A DNA stretch of 47,101 nucleotides from Candidatus Woesearchaeota archaeon. Its GTDB lineage: Archaea > Nanobdellota > Nanobdellia > Woesearchaeales > BM511. This document shows positions 35,662 to 46,007 of the stretch, piece by piece (within the stretch, counting starts at the first letter, position 1; every line of letters starts with the position of its first letter). Position numbers and translations under genes: made by a program. The notes beneath the pieces are model-generated. The model had not been told where the DNA came from. It did not search any database and saw only the letters and a program-made list of their open reading frames with translations. Location: contig PKTL01000039.1 of assembly GCA_002867475.1 (NCBI GenBank), positions 1-47,101 on the forward strand, read 5' to 3'.

Positions 35662-37653
35662 ATGATGAAAAAATATTATGGTATAACAAAATCAAACTGG
35701 TTTTTCCTAATGATAATAATTCTCTCATTTCTACTTTTAAAGTTATTATTTTACTCATATACGTTCGTAAACTATGATGAAGGAGTCTATGTTGGCATGG
35801 CAAAATACTATGCGAGCAGTGGCGAAGAAGGTTATTATGAAGAGATAAGGCCTATTGGCGTATCATTACTGATGACTCCATTATACCTATTCTTTAATTC
35901 ATTTATATTAGCAAAAACTATGATATTTCTAGTAAATATAGCTTCCATTATCCTATTGTTTCATATAGTAAGAAAAGAGTTTGATGAAAAAATCGCTAAG
36001 TATTCAACAATGCTTTATGCACTAAGTCCATTTTTTTTAAAATTCTCAGGAATGATATTAAACGATTTGATAGCCTATTTCTTCGTATTTATAGCTTTAT
36101 ATTATGCATGGAACAAGAAGGATTTCCAAGCAGGATTGATGCTCGGAATAAGCTTTCTTTTCAAATTTGTCGGACCTCTTGGAGGTCTTGCAACTTTATC
36201 AGTAATATTATTTAGAGATATAGAAATTGTTCAAAAGATCAAAAGCTCAATATTTCAAGGACTTGGAGGTCTTGTTGGAATAATACCTTTCTTTATCAAT
36301 GCAATAATAAATAATACTGGTACGCTTGTGCAAAAGATAAAAACTCCTTTAATAGATGCATCAAATATAATTCAAGGAGGTGTTTGGATATATGGGCAAT
36401 CAGGTGTTAAAGTTTACTTTTCAGTATTTTTCTCACTTAATATACTGATATTGATAGGACTAATATTTTTCTTAATCAAAAGCAAGAAAGATTTCAAACA
36501 GAATTCCTTAATAATTTTTGCAGCGTCATTTTTCATATACTATTCATTTTTCGTATCAAGATTCGATATCAGATACTTGACATCTTTATTAGTGCCCTTA
36601 TCTATAATTGGTGGGATTGGATTGACAAAGATCAAGATAAGAAAACAGAAATCTCTAAAGAAATATGTTGGCCCAGCAATAACCTTGCTCTTGCTTTTGA
36701 ATATAGTTTTCTCTGCAGATTATTTTCATGAAGATACAAAAACTGATTGGAACTTGATTAGTGAGATAAAGGATAAAGATGTTATGACTAACACGGGTTT
36801 TGCAATGATACATGCAAAAAAAACAGATCTTATAACTTCATCTAATTCGATGCAGATGGATGTTCTTAACTTCTTTAGAAGCAAAGATGAACTATTAATA
36901 TTATCTTTATATGAATATAGATGCAGTAATGATTACTGTAGATTAGAACTGGAAAAAAGATTATCTTCCTTATTCTATAATTTTAATATATCCAATTGTG
37001 GTTATCTCTATGGTCACTCAGTGATGATATTGAATGGTGAAAAAACAATAAGTAATGAAGAATGTAAAAATATATTAGGTCTAGAACTTGAAGAAGTAAG
37101 TAAAGAAAAGGAGATATTTTTCAAGATAAGTGAGATCCATATCAACGATAAAGGTGAAATTTTGCTTATAGATGGATTGAAAAAAGCAGTTGAAATGCTT
37201 GATGGATATAAAGTGATTTTGAGCTTTGTGGATGATGGGAATCTTCCAAATGAAGAAACAAAAGCTGAAATTAAAAATTTATATTCTCAAGATATTGATA
37301 ATATTATTTTTGCAGTAGATAATCTTTATGGTTCCTTATTCAAACACTTTTCAGACAGGTATGGAAACACTTATTACAATCCGCCTTATGATTCAGGAGC
37401 TCCAGCATTAGACCAACTCTGTGTTAATGGTTTTTGGAATCAAGAAACAAAGAATTGTGATCAGATAGATATTTATTTATTAACAGATTGGGAAAACCTA
37501 AAATTCACTCCATCAGTTAAAGTTCAAGATGAACTAACAGTCCTTTTAAAGATGGATGATAAGATAGGGATAGATTTCCCATTATACTCATTAAATGACT
37601 ATAATTTTAATGTACTTAACAGTACTGGTGATTTCCTTAAAGCTTATAAATAA
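35662..37653 (+). CDS. GT-C/GT39-like membrane glycosyltransferase with unusual C-terminal domain
   Basis: NYDEGVYVGMAKYYASSGEEGYYEEIRPIGVSLLMTPLYLF; many TM helices. Confidence 0.8.
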   Translation: MMKKYYGITKSNWFFLMIIILSFLLLKLLFYSYTFVNYDEGVYVGMAKYYASSGEEGYYEEIRPIGVSLLMTPLYLFFNSFILAKTMIFLVNIASIILLFHIVRKEFDEKIAKYSTMLYALSPFFLKFSGMILNDLIAYFFVFIALYYAWNKKDFQAGLMLGISFLFKFVGPLGGLATLSVILFRDIEIVQKIKSSIFQGLGGLVGIIPFFINAIINNTGTLVQKIKTPLIDASNIIQGGVWIYGQSGVKVYFSVFFSLNILILIGLIFFLIKSKKDFKQNSLIIFAASFFIYYSFFVSRFDIRYLTSLLVPLSIIGGIGLTKIKIRKQKSLKKYVGPAITLLLLLNIVFSADYFHEDTKTDWNLISEIKDKDVMTNTGFAMIHAKKTDLITSSNSMQMDVLNFFRSKDELLILSLYEYRCSNDYCRLELEKRLSSLFYNFNISNCGYLYGHSVMILNGEKTISNEECKNILGLELEEVSKEKEIFFKISEIHINDKGEILLIDGLKKAVEMLDGYKVILSFVDDGNLPNEETKAEIKNLYSQDIDNIIFAVDNLYGSLFKHFSDRYGNTYYNPPYDSGAPALDQLCVNGFWNQETKNCDQIDIYLLTDWENLKFTPSVKVQDELTVLLKMDDKIGIDFPLYSLNDYNFNVLNSTGDFLKAYK

Positions 37654-37672
37654 ATAAAAAGAACAAGGAATC

Positions 37673-38520
37673 ATGAAAAACATACTTAAACTGATAAGAG
37701 TGACACAATGGTATAAGAATCTACTTGTATTTGCAGCATTGTTCTTCTCAGGAAATTTTCTAAATATAGATCTCGCAATAACAACATTATTGGGTTTTTT
37801 TCTACTCTCAATAATATCTTCAGCAGGATATATAATGAATGATTTTATTGATAGAAAAAAAGATTCGCTAAATCCGGAAAAGAAAAACAGAGTGCTTGCA
37901 AACGGGAAAGTGAGTATAAAATTAGCATTATCAATATCCTTAATATTCTATTTTTTAGGGTTCATATTATCATATGTTCTTTCAGTGCAATTCTTTTTCA
38001 TAGTATTATTGATAGCACTAATAACTATTATATACAGTCTTTGGCTTAAGCATTGTGAATTTTTAGATATAATATTGATATCATCAAATTTCATATTGCG
38101 TGCACTTGCAGGAGTCGTATTGATAAGTGTGGTTCTTTCACCTTGGTTTTTCCTAGGAATATTTTCACTTGCGTTTTTTTAGTATCTGCAAAAAGATATG
38201 GTGATCTGATTTTTTTAAAAAAGGATGCGAAAAAATACAAGCCAGTACTTGCAAAATATGATACTGAAATATTGAGATCGATGATGCATATGTTCATGAC
38301 AATCTTGGTTTTGATATTTGGATTTTACTCGTTTTTTTCAGGAAAAGAAAAGCTTTTTGTGCTTTACCCCTTACTAATATATTTTCTACTAGTTTATTAT
38401 CAAGGAGTCTTGAAAGGTGAACCATATTCAAGAAATCTAGAAAAAATAATATTTGATAAAAGATTGATGATTACTGGAATCCTATTATTCATCGGATTGA
38501 TAATAGGTGTATATATATGA
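37673..38520 (+). pseudogene. UbiA prenyltransferase family (DPPR-synthase-like), split by a -1 frameshift at a T7 run; may be programmed, sequencing error or real lesion
   Basis: ORF 37673-38182 (NDFIDRKKDSLNPEKKNR, SPWFFLGIFSLAFF*) continues in the -1 frame as LVSAKRYGDLIFLKK ... to 38520. Confidence 0.8.
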
Positions 38521-38957
38521 GTTTAAAAGAAAAGATATTCAAAGAAATAACATTAGCAGGCAGTGGTGCAGCAAACATTCTGATTATAGCAATCCTTCTA
38601 ATAATTGGTGAAACACGAGCATTTATTTTATTGACAGCATGTTTGATAATTTCAATCACCCTAACAGTCCTTATAAGATCTTTTTATTTCAAGAATAGAC
38701 CAAAGAAACAAAAACATAATAATTTTCTTGAAAAGATAGATGCATCAAGCTTTCCAAGCCTCCATTCAATGAGAGTTGCTATGTATCTTTTCATATTCAC
38801 ATCATTATATGGTTATCTTGCATTTATAACATTTTTACCCTTATCCATACTTGTGGTGATTTCTAGACTGATATTAAGAAAGCATGATGTGTATGATGTA
38901 AGCTTTGGATTTATTATAGGCTTGATTATCTCATATGTTTTAGTTTTATTATATTAA
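38517..38957 (+). CDS. PAP2-family phosphatase
   Basis: KNRPKKQ; SSFPSLHSMR; SRLILRKHDVYDV motif series. Confidence 0.88.
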   Translation: MSLKEKIFKEITLAGSGAANILIIAILLIIGETRAFILLTACLIISITLTVLIRSFYFKNRPKKQKHNNFLEKIDASSFPSLHSMRVAMYLFIFTSLYGYLAFITFLPLSILVVISRLILRKHDVYDVSFGFIIGLIISYVLVLLY

Positions 38958-38993
38958 AATATTAAAAAATAAATAATAAGAACCTAATTAGGT

Positions 38994-41900
38994 TCATTTA
39001 AAGAAAGTTATTATAGCTTCCCACTTCCAATAAGTCATTCCTCCAACACCAACAGTTGCTAGTGCTGTAAGCAACCACATCCACCATTTACCTTTATCAT
39101 CAACAGGTGGTTCCTCAAGGAAAGGTTCAGTATCAACAACTAAAGGTCCTGTGCTTTCTGGAACATCCAAGACTTCAACAGGCGGAACATATCTACATTC
39201 CTCAATCTCTATAATTGGGCCTTCTTCACAACCATTCAAGTCAATACATTCTCTAGCTCGATTTCCACTAATAGTGCATTCAGACCATTCGCTACAACTA
39301 ATGTTTGATGTGCATGTTGAGCTTCCGCCACCAAGATAAACTGGTGAATTACTAGTGCTTCCCCCTCCTGTTTTTTTAGTTTCCTCACATGCGTCACCGA
39401 TTCCATCTCCATCTGAATCTAATTGATCAGGGTTATAGACAGTTGGACAATTATCTTCATCATCAGGAACACTATCTCCATCACCATCTGTTATATCACC
39501 AAAATCAACAACGATTGATGGACTACCATTTAGATTAAAATTGACATTATTTGCAGTGGTCGAAGAATAACCTGTCAAATCTTCTTCAATAACAGTATAA
39601 TTCATATATCTATCAAAAACTGTCAAGGTATATCTTCCATAACTGTCTGTCAATACTGAAGTACTATTGAAAATAGATACATTCACATTCATCAATCCAA
39701 GTTCAGTATTATTTCTAAATCCATCTAGGTTCAAATCTTCAAAGACTGTTCCTGTAACAATTCCAAACAAGGAATTAATTGGAGCATTTCCAAAATTAAC
39801 CTCATAACCATTACTAAATAAAACATCAACATAAACCTTGTTTGGTGTAGTGCTGAAGTAATTAGGATTATCAAGTTTTTCAATACTATGAACTCCTTCT
39901 TCAATAATTCCAAAAGTATAACCTCCATAAGCATCAGTAATCACACTTATGTTATCATCAAGGATTATTTCAATACCTGCAATTCCCAATTCTTCAAGAT
40001 CAAAAATGCCATTACCATTAACATCCTTGAAAACTGTCCCAAATATTGATGCATAATTATTCAAAGATCTATTGAAGTCACCAAAATCAACTCTGTATGT
40101 TTCACCAAAAATAAGATTAGCATTCACATCATTAGGTGTGGTAGATGCATAGCCATCAGGATCGATCTCTGTAAAACGATGAACACCTTCAATAGCAACA
40201 TCAAACATGTAATAACCATCCATATCAGTAATTACTGAAACATTAATATCATTATCAAGCATGATTGTCACATTGAATATTCCAGATTCATTAACACCAA
40301 AAACACCATCTCCATTCAAGTCATCGAAAACATAACCTTCAACAAAAGCAATCCTTTCAACAGGAGTTATTGCACATGTATCATTTATTGGTGTGCTTCC
40401 GTCAGGGAATACTGTTGGGTTTTCTGGTGGGTTTTCAACGTTGCTTGCGTTTACGCTTCCTGTGTTTATTATTGATTTATTAGCCGCGTCGCTGTTTATT
40501 GTCGCGTTGACGTAAGCAACAAAAGAGCTACCAACTCCTAATTTTTCTAAATGCCATGTCAAGTTTTCGCATGTCGCGTCATCACTAGCATAAACACATG
40601 TTACATCACTTGGTAAGTTATCAATCATGTAAACGTCGTATGCTGTCGCGTCACCAGTGTTTGTAACAGTCAAAGTATAAGTGATCAAGTCACCAACAAG
40701 AAGATTTGCACCATTTACATCTACACTAGTCTTATCAAAATCAAGTTCTGTATAATCAACAGGTGTAATAGGGCAAACTCCATCAACCGGCAAACTACCA
40801 TCAGGACACACTTCAGGATCATCATTAGAGCCATTTATATTTTCACCTAAAACGTATCCTGTGTTTATGATGGTTGTGTTTGCCGAATCAAAATTGATCG
40901 TAGCATTAATATAAGCAACAAAACTGTCACCTACACCTAATTTATCAATGTGCCAAACAAGATCATTACAAGTAGTGCCTTCACTAACTGTAATACAAGT
41001 AACCTCGCTAGGTAAATTATCATACACTTCTAGGTCATAAGCAGGAACATCACCAACATTAGTCACAGTTAACTCATAAAATATTAGATCTCCAACAAGT
41101 AACATACCTCCATTAACATCCATTGCGGTTTTAGTGAAATCAACATCAGCAAATCCTGTAGGTGTTACTTCACAAGTATCATTTATTGGTGTGCTTCCAT
41201 CAGGGCATACTGTTGGGTTTTCTGGCGGGTTTTCTACGTTGCTTGCGTTTACGCTTCCTGTGTTTATGATTGATTTATTAGCTGCGTCGCTATTTATTGT
41301 AGCGTTTATTGTTGCTGTGAAGCTTTCGCCAGGTAATAAGTGGTCTAAGTACCAGGTTAAGTCTTCGCATGTCGCGTCATCACTAGCATAAACACATGTT
41401 ACATCACTTGGTAAGTTATCAACCATGTAAACGTCGTATGCTGTCGCGTCACCAATGTTTGTAACAGTCAAAGTATAAGTAATCAAGTCACCAACAAGAA
41501 GATGGCCTCCATCAGCATCAACACCGGTTTTTACAAGACTTAAACTTGTATCAACAGCCATATAATCTCCAAAGTTGTATGTGACTTCTTCACTTTTAGA
41601 AACACTAAAACTGTAAGAGTTAGTAGTTGTTGATGTGTATCCTACAGGGTCAGTTTCAACAAGAGAAACATCTCCATGGATCATACAGAAACTATAAAGC
41701 CCATCTGAATCAGTAGTTGTTGATTGCTCATTCATATCAATCTGAACACCTTCAATACCATTTTCATCAGCATAAACTCCATCTCTATCAATATCATCAA
41801 AAACAATACCTGAAACAACGCTACTAGGATATGTATCTGTCAATATCCATTCACCAAGGATACATGTCTTTTCAATCTCAGTACATACATCCAATCTATA

Positions 41901-42656
41901 TATAAAAAGATCCTCATCGACTAAATCATCCTTGTCATTATCCTTATTATCACAGATTTCAATATCGCTATCTTCACAAGCATCTCCTATACCATTCAAA
42001 TTATAATCTGGCTGTGAATCAAAATGAGAAACATCATCCATATCAACCCATTCGCTTACAGGAGGATTATAAACATTAGGACAATTATCCTCATCATTAT
42101 TAACGCCATCTCCATCTATGTCATCATCACATTTATCACCAAAATCATCATCATCAAGATTTATCTGGAAAGGATTGTACAAATTTAGACAATTATCATA
42201 TATATCACAAACACCATCATTATCAAAATCATCACAACAGCTTTCATTACCATTGCTTAAGTTATCACCATCTATAGTGAATGTTTTTGATTTTCCAGCA
42301 GCAGCGGAAGCACCATCAGCATCAACATCATACAATCCATAATCTCCTGGCTTCGTATGATAAATAAGTAGACAAAATTCGCCAGATTCATCAACAGTCC
42401 TATCAAGATTCTCCCAAACTAATATGTCTGCATCACAACCTTTTTTCCCTTCAACAGTTATGTTAATCTTGGAATTAGGTTCAAATCCCGAACCTGCTAA
42501 ATAAACCCATTCATCAGTATCAAAGTGAGGATCGTTACCTGAAATATTTGAACAAGTCTCACTTGATGTAACGAATATGCTTCCCGCATCGGCATAAGAT
42601 AGCGTAGTAAAAGATAATAGCAGAACTATTAAACCTATTAGGTGTGTTTGTCTCAT
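38994..42656 (-). CDS. Giant surface protein: TSP3-type Ca-binding, MopE-like, SdrD-B-like and DUF11 repeats, TSP1-like Cys module, C-terminal TM
   Basis: Signal peptide; DNDGVCDIYDNC, ICDNKDNDKDDLVDED, GYVFDDLNGDGVFG, LVGDLITYTLTVTNIGDA repeats; CSEWSECTISGNRARECID; WWMWLLTALATVGVGGMTYW. Confidence 0.93.
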   Translation of the reverse strand: MRQTHLIGLIVLLLSFTTLSYADAGSIFVTSSETCSNISGNDPHFDTDEWVYLAGSGFEPNSKINITVEGKKGCDADILVWENLDRTVDESGEFCLLIYHTKPGDYGLYDVDADGASAAAGKSKTFTIDGDNLSNGNESCCDDFDNDGVCDIYDNCLNLYNPFQINLDDDDFGDKCDDDIDGDGVNNDEDNCPNVYNPPVSEWVDMDDVSHFDSQPDYNLNGIGDACEDSDIEICDNKDNDKDDLVDEDLFIYRLDVCTEIEKTCILGEWILTDTYPSSVVSGIVFDDIDRDGVYADENGIEGVQIDMNEQSTTTDSDGLYSFCMIHGDVSLVETDPVGYTSTTTNSYSFSVSKSEEVTYNFGDYMAVDTSLSLVKTGVDADGGHLLVGDLITYTLTVTNIGDATAYDVYMVDNLPSDVTCVYASDDATCEDLTWYLDHLLPGESFTATINATINSDAANKSIINTGSVNASNVENPPENPTVCPDGSTPINDTCEVTPTGFADVDFTKTAMDVNGGMLLVGDLIFYELTVTNVGDVPAYDLEVYDNLPSEVTCITVSEGTTCNDLVWHIDKLGVGDSFVAYINATINFDSANTTIINTGYVLGENINGSNDDPEVCPDGSLPVDGVCPITPVDYTELDFDKTSVDVNGANLLVGDLITYTLTVTNTGDATAYDVYMIDNLPSDVTCVYASDDATCENLTWHLEKLGVGSSFVAYVNATINSDAANKSIINTGSVNASNVENPPENPTVFPDGSTPINDTCAITPVERIAFVEGYVFDDLNGDGVFGVNESGIFNVTIMLDNDINVSVITDMDGYYMFDVAIEGVHRFTEIDPDGYASTTPNDVNANLIFGETYRVDFGDFNRSLNNYASIFGTVFKDVNGNGIFDLEELGIAGIEIILDDNISVITDAYGGYTFGIIEEGVHSIEKLDNPNYFSTTPNKVYVDVLFSNGYEVNFGNAPINSLFGIVTGTVFEDLNLDGFRNNTELGLMNVNVSIFNSTSVLTDSYGRYTLTVFDRYMNYTVIEEDLTGYSSTTANNVNFNLNGSPSIVVDFGDITDGDGDSVPDDEDNCPTVYNPDQLDSDGDGIGDACEETKKTGGGSTSNSPVYLGGGSSTCTSNISCSEWSECTISGNRARECIDLNGCEEGPIIEIEECRYVPPVEVLDVPESTGPLVVDTEPFLEEPPVDDKGKWWMWLLTALATVGVGGMTYWKWEAIITFFK
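40381..40705. repeat. Direct DNA repeat copy C within the surface protein gene
   Basis: Near-identical to 41179-41503 at constant offset 798 nt. Confidence 0.8.
41179..41503. repeat. Direct DNA repeat copy A within the surface protein gene
   Basis: Shares long exact stretches with 40381-40705. Confidence 0.8.
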
Positions 42657-42760
42657 TTTGGCTCCCTCCCTTCCCCAAAGGAAAATATTTTGGAAAATAT
42701 AACTTTATATATAAAGGTTTACTATATTTAAATGGTGGCTTGTACTATTAAACAAAGAAT

Positions 42761-43087
42761 TTAATCATCATTAAAATAAGGATCTTCTAAAATTTCTACA
42801 CATTTATTATTTTTACACTCAACACCATAGCTTTGAACACAACCATACACGCAATTAGAATTAAATCCTTCAATCAATTCTTTTATTCTATCACCTTCAG
42901 CTTTATTAACATAAATATAGCATCCAAAAGGACATTTACTTCCAATAAAAAAACAATCATCATCAGAATTGCAATAATTTGCTTGAGTTATCTTTTCTTT
43001 AATATTATTCTCATAATTATCCTGAAAGCAACCAGTAAAAAATGTGGATGATAACATGATAAAAATAAAAATTATTATTTTTTCCAT
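42761..43087 (-). CDS. Small Cys-rich predicted lipoprotein
   Basis: N-terminal MEKIIIFIFIMLSSTFFTGC lipobox-like; eight further Cys. Confidence 0.75.
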   Translation of the reverse strand: MEKIIIFIFIMLSSTFFTGCFQDNYENNIKEKITQANYCNSDDDCFFIGSKCPFGCYIYVNKAEGDRIKELIEGFNSNCVYGCVQSYGVECKNNKCVEILEDPYFNDD

Positions 43088-43150
43088 AAATTAACATATG
43101 TTGCTTTCAATTAAAAATCTTTCTCAATTATTAGGTCTAAACCGTAACCC

Positions 43151-43158
43151 TTATAAAA
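43151..43158 (+). promoter_or_regulatory. Archaeal TATA box
   Basis: TTATAAAA about 25 nt upstream of ATG 43180. Confidence 0.6.
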
Positions 43159-43179
43159 GAGAGGAAAAAAGAGAAAAAC

Positions 43180-43917
43180 ATGATAAAGCAATCGTTCATA
43201 ATTCTTGATAGCGTCACTGAAAATAAAGAAAGGAAGCTTTGGCAGTTATGTAAGGATTGGAATCAATTCTTAAGCAGTGAAGAAGAATTGACAAAAGATT
43301 TTATGATACATAAAAATCAGATTGAAGATGCAAAAAAAGCATTATATGACTTTGATCAAACTCACTTTACGAAGCTTCTTCCACCAAGTATGCATTGGAG
43401 ACTTTATGACCATTTTAAGGATGACGCAGTTTTTCTTGATATTGAAACAACAGGGTTTAGGGGTGGAACAACAGTCGTAGGATTATATGATGGAAAAGAC
43501 ACGCACATATTAGTACGTGACCAAACTCTTGACTCAAAAACTCTCCAAAATCTTATTGACAGATATAAGTTGATAGTAACTTTCAATGGTGCAAGCTTTG
43601 ACCTTCCAGTACTTAGAAATGAATATGGGATTGATTTCACAAAACACCTTCATATGGATCTACGTGGAGTTTGCAGAAAAGTTGGTCTTACTGGAGGACT
43701 AAAAAACATCGAAAAAGAAACAGGAATATCAAGAGATGATGATGTTGAAGGTATAAGTGGAGCTGATGCTGTAGTTCTTTGGAAAAAATATAAAAAAACA
43801 GGAGATGAACAATATTTGAATCTTCTTGTAAAATACAATGAAGAAGATATAATTAATCTTAAACCTCTTGCTGATATGGTTGTTCCAAAACTATGGGAAC
43901 AAGTAAGAAATCTTTAA
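43180..43917 (+). CDS. RNase H-like 3'-5' exonuclease (YprB/RNase_H_2 type)
   Basis: VFLDIETTGF; VTFNGASFDLPVLRNEYG; KYNEEDIINLKPLADM. Confidence 0.88.
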   Translation: MIKQSFIILDSVTENKERKLWQLCKDWNQFLSSEEELTKDFMIHKNQIEDAKKALYDFDQTHFTKLLPPSMHWRLYDHFKDDAVFLDIETTGFRGGTTVVGLYDGKDTHILVRDQTLDSKTLQNLIDRYKLIVTFNGASFDLPVLRNEYGIDFTKHLHMDLRGVCRKVGLTGGLKNIEKETGISRDDDVEGISGADAVVLWKKYKKTGDEQYLNLLVKYNEEDIINLKPLADMVVPKLWEQVRNL

Positions 43918-43956
43918 ATAACTAAAATTCTAATTCTAATCAATTAAAAAAAAGAA

Positions 43957-45633
43957 TTACATTTCTTCGACAACTTCAATATCTAGAAGATTAAGTCCTT
44001 GTTTAATTGTTTCAGCAACTAAACCAATCAAATACATTCTTTTCTCAAAAATGTCCTTTTCTTCTCCGATTATTTTATGATCATTATAGAAGCTTCCAAA
44101 CATTTGTACAAGTTCAATAAGATATCTTGCAATACTTGAAGGCCTAAAGTTTAAAGAAGCATCATTTACAATATCACTAAATAAAGATATTTTTTTTGCT
44201 ATGTTATATTCTTTATCACTAATATTTGAAAAAGATTTAGGTTCAATCTTTTCAATACCTACTTTTCTAAAAATACTTTTTATTCTAGCATAAGCATATT
44301 GAATATAAGGTCCTGTTTCACCTTCAAAGCTCAAGGCGGAATCAATATCAAAATTTATATCAGTCAAAGGATTCACTTTCAAAAATCCAAATACTAGAGC
44401 ACCATAACCAATTATTCGAGACCTTTTCTCAATTTCATCATCATTTAATTCAGGATGCTTTTCCTTCAAGACTTGAACACTTTTTTCTGTGACCATCTCT
44501 AAAAGCTCATCAGCACCAAATGTATTACCTGTCCTGCTACTAAATTTCTTCCCATCCTTATTATAAACATAACCATAAGCAAAATGATAATTCTTTTCAA
44601 CCCCTCCAAAACCAAGTCTATGAAGCAGTTCAAACAATACATCAAAATGATATTTTTGTTCGCTTCCAACAATAAAAACAAGCTTATCCGGATTGAATTT
44701 TTCTTCTTTTAGTTTAGCAAGATAAATATCTTGGGTCATATAAAGTGTGGTTCCATCTCCTCTAAGAAGGAACTTCTTCCCAAGCTTCTTATTTTCAAGA
44801 TCCACAAAAACGGCGCCATCATCTTCTTTGTCAAAACCTTCAATATTTTTATCTAAAGCTTCAAGAACTATATCTTTTCCTTTATCATATATTTTTGATT
44901 CAGAATAAGTGATATCTGTACTGAAATTATAATTTTTATAAGTTTCTTCATAACCTTTGAAAACCCATCCAAGAAAAAGTTCCCAAAGTTCTATTGTTTC
45001 CTTATCACCTTGCTCCCATTTAAGAAGCATATCTTGGGCTAAATTATCCAGATTAGGATCCTCTTTTAATTTTTCACCAAATAAAACATAAAAGTTTTCA
45101 GCAAACTTATCAGGCTTCATACCTTCACTTGTAGGAGTTTTCCCATCACCAAAAAGCTTGTATGTAACCATTGCTTTACATATTGCAATACCTCTATCAT
45201 TATTCAGATTAGTCTTTATCACTTGATTTCCAGCAGCCTTAAGTATTCTAGATAGTGAGTTTCCAAGTAACATGTTTCTAACATGGCCCACATGAAGGCT
45301 TTTATTTGTATTAGGAGAAGGATACTCAACTAATATTTTCTGCTTTTGAGATTTATTAATATCAAGACTAAAATTATTAAAAAAATAGTCTCTATTGATA
45401 TAAAAATTTAGATATGCACCTTTACATTCAATTCTTTCAATAATATCATCAGAAGATATTTTTTTAGAAAATTCTTCAGCAATCGAATTAGGTGCTTTTT
45501 TTAATTCTTTAGCTAATGGAAAGCACGCAAACGCATAATCTCCCATGTCTAAACTTGGAGGGATTTCAAGGTCTACCTTCGAAACACCTAATTTTCCTAA
45601 AATTTCAATAATATGATTCTTAACAAATTCCAT
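43957..45633 (-). CDS. argS: Arginyl-tRNA synthetase
   Basis: VEYPSPNTNKSLHVGHVRNMLLGNSLSRIL; KKFSSRTGN region. Confidence 0.97.
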   Translation of the reverse strand: MEFVKNHIIEILGKLGVSKVDLEIPPSLDMGDYAFACFPLAKELKKAPNSIAEEFSKKISSDDIIERIECKGAYLNFYINRDYFFNNFSLDINKSQKQKILVEYPSPNTNKSLHVGHVRNMLLGNSLSRILKAAGNQVIKTNLNNDRGIAICKAMVTYKLFGDGKTPTSEGMKPDKFAENFYVLFGEKLKEDPNLDNLAQDMLLKWEQGDKETIELWELFLGWVFKGYEETYKNYNFSTDITYSESKIYDKGKDIVLEALDKNIEGFDKEDDGAVFVDLENKKLGKKFLLRGDGTTLYMTQDIYLAKLKEEKFNPDKLVFIVGSEQKYHFDVLFELLHRLGFGGVEKNYHFAYGYVYNKDGKKFSSRTGNTFGADELLEMVTEKSVQVLKEKHPELNDDEIEKRSRIIGYGALVFGFLKVNPLTDINFDIDSALSFEGETGPYIQYAYARIKSIFRKVGIEKIEPKSFSNISDKEYNIAKKISLFSDIVNDASLNFRPSSIARYLIELVQMFGSFYNDHKIIGEEKDIFEKRMYLIGLVAETIKQGLNLLDIEVVEEM

Positions 45634-45670
45634 AAAAAAAAGTGAGAAAAAGATATTTATAAATCTATTT

Positions 45671-45976
45671 CTATTTCCTTGCTTTTTTCAAGTCTTCACG
45701 AAGCATCTTTGTCTCAGCAAGAATATCATGATTCAATTCTTTTAATAGCTTAGTCTCTTCAATATGTTCTTTTATTATCACACCAAGCTCTTCCTTAACA
45801 TCCTCATTAGTTGCACTAAGGATCATTATGAAAAGCAAAGTCAACCAAGAAAATATTGCTACAATTTTAAGGTAACCAGCTTCACTATTAGTACTATTGA
45901 TCATGAAAAAACCAACAACCACAACAAAAATACCAAGTATGAAAACAATTTTTTCAAAAAGATTAGTCTTTCTCAA
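45671..45976 (-). CDS. Small two-TM hypothetical protein
   Basis: Two hydrophobic helices plus charged coil. Confidence 0.65.
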   Translation of the reverse strand: MRKTNLFEKIVFILGIFVVVVGFFMINSTNSEAGYLKIVAIFSWLTLLFIMILSATNEDVKEELGVIIKEHIEETKLLKELNHDILAETKMLREDLKKARK

Positions 45977-46007
45977 TTCTTACACCTCTTCTAGTAGATA
46001 ATGAGCT

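Noticed and set aside
38994-42656. Repeats considered as a possible CRISPR array or tandem mobile repeats
   Set aside because: Two long, widely spaced protein-coding copies in frame; no short repeats with unique spacers.
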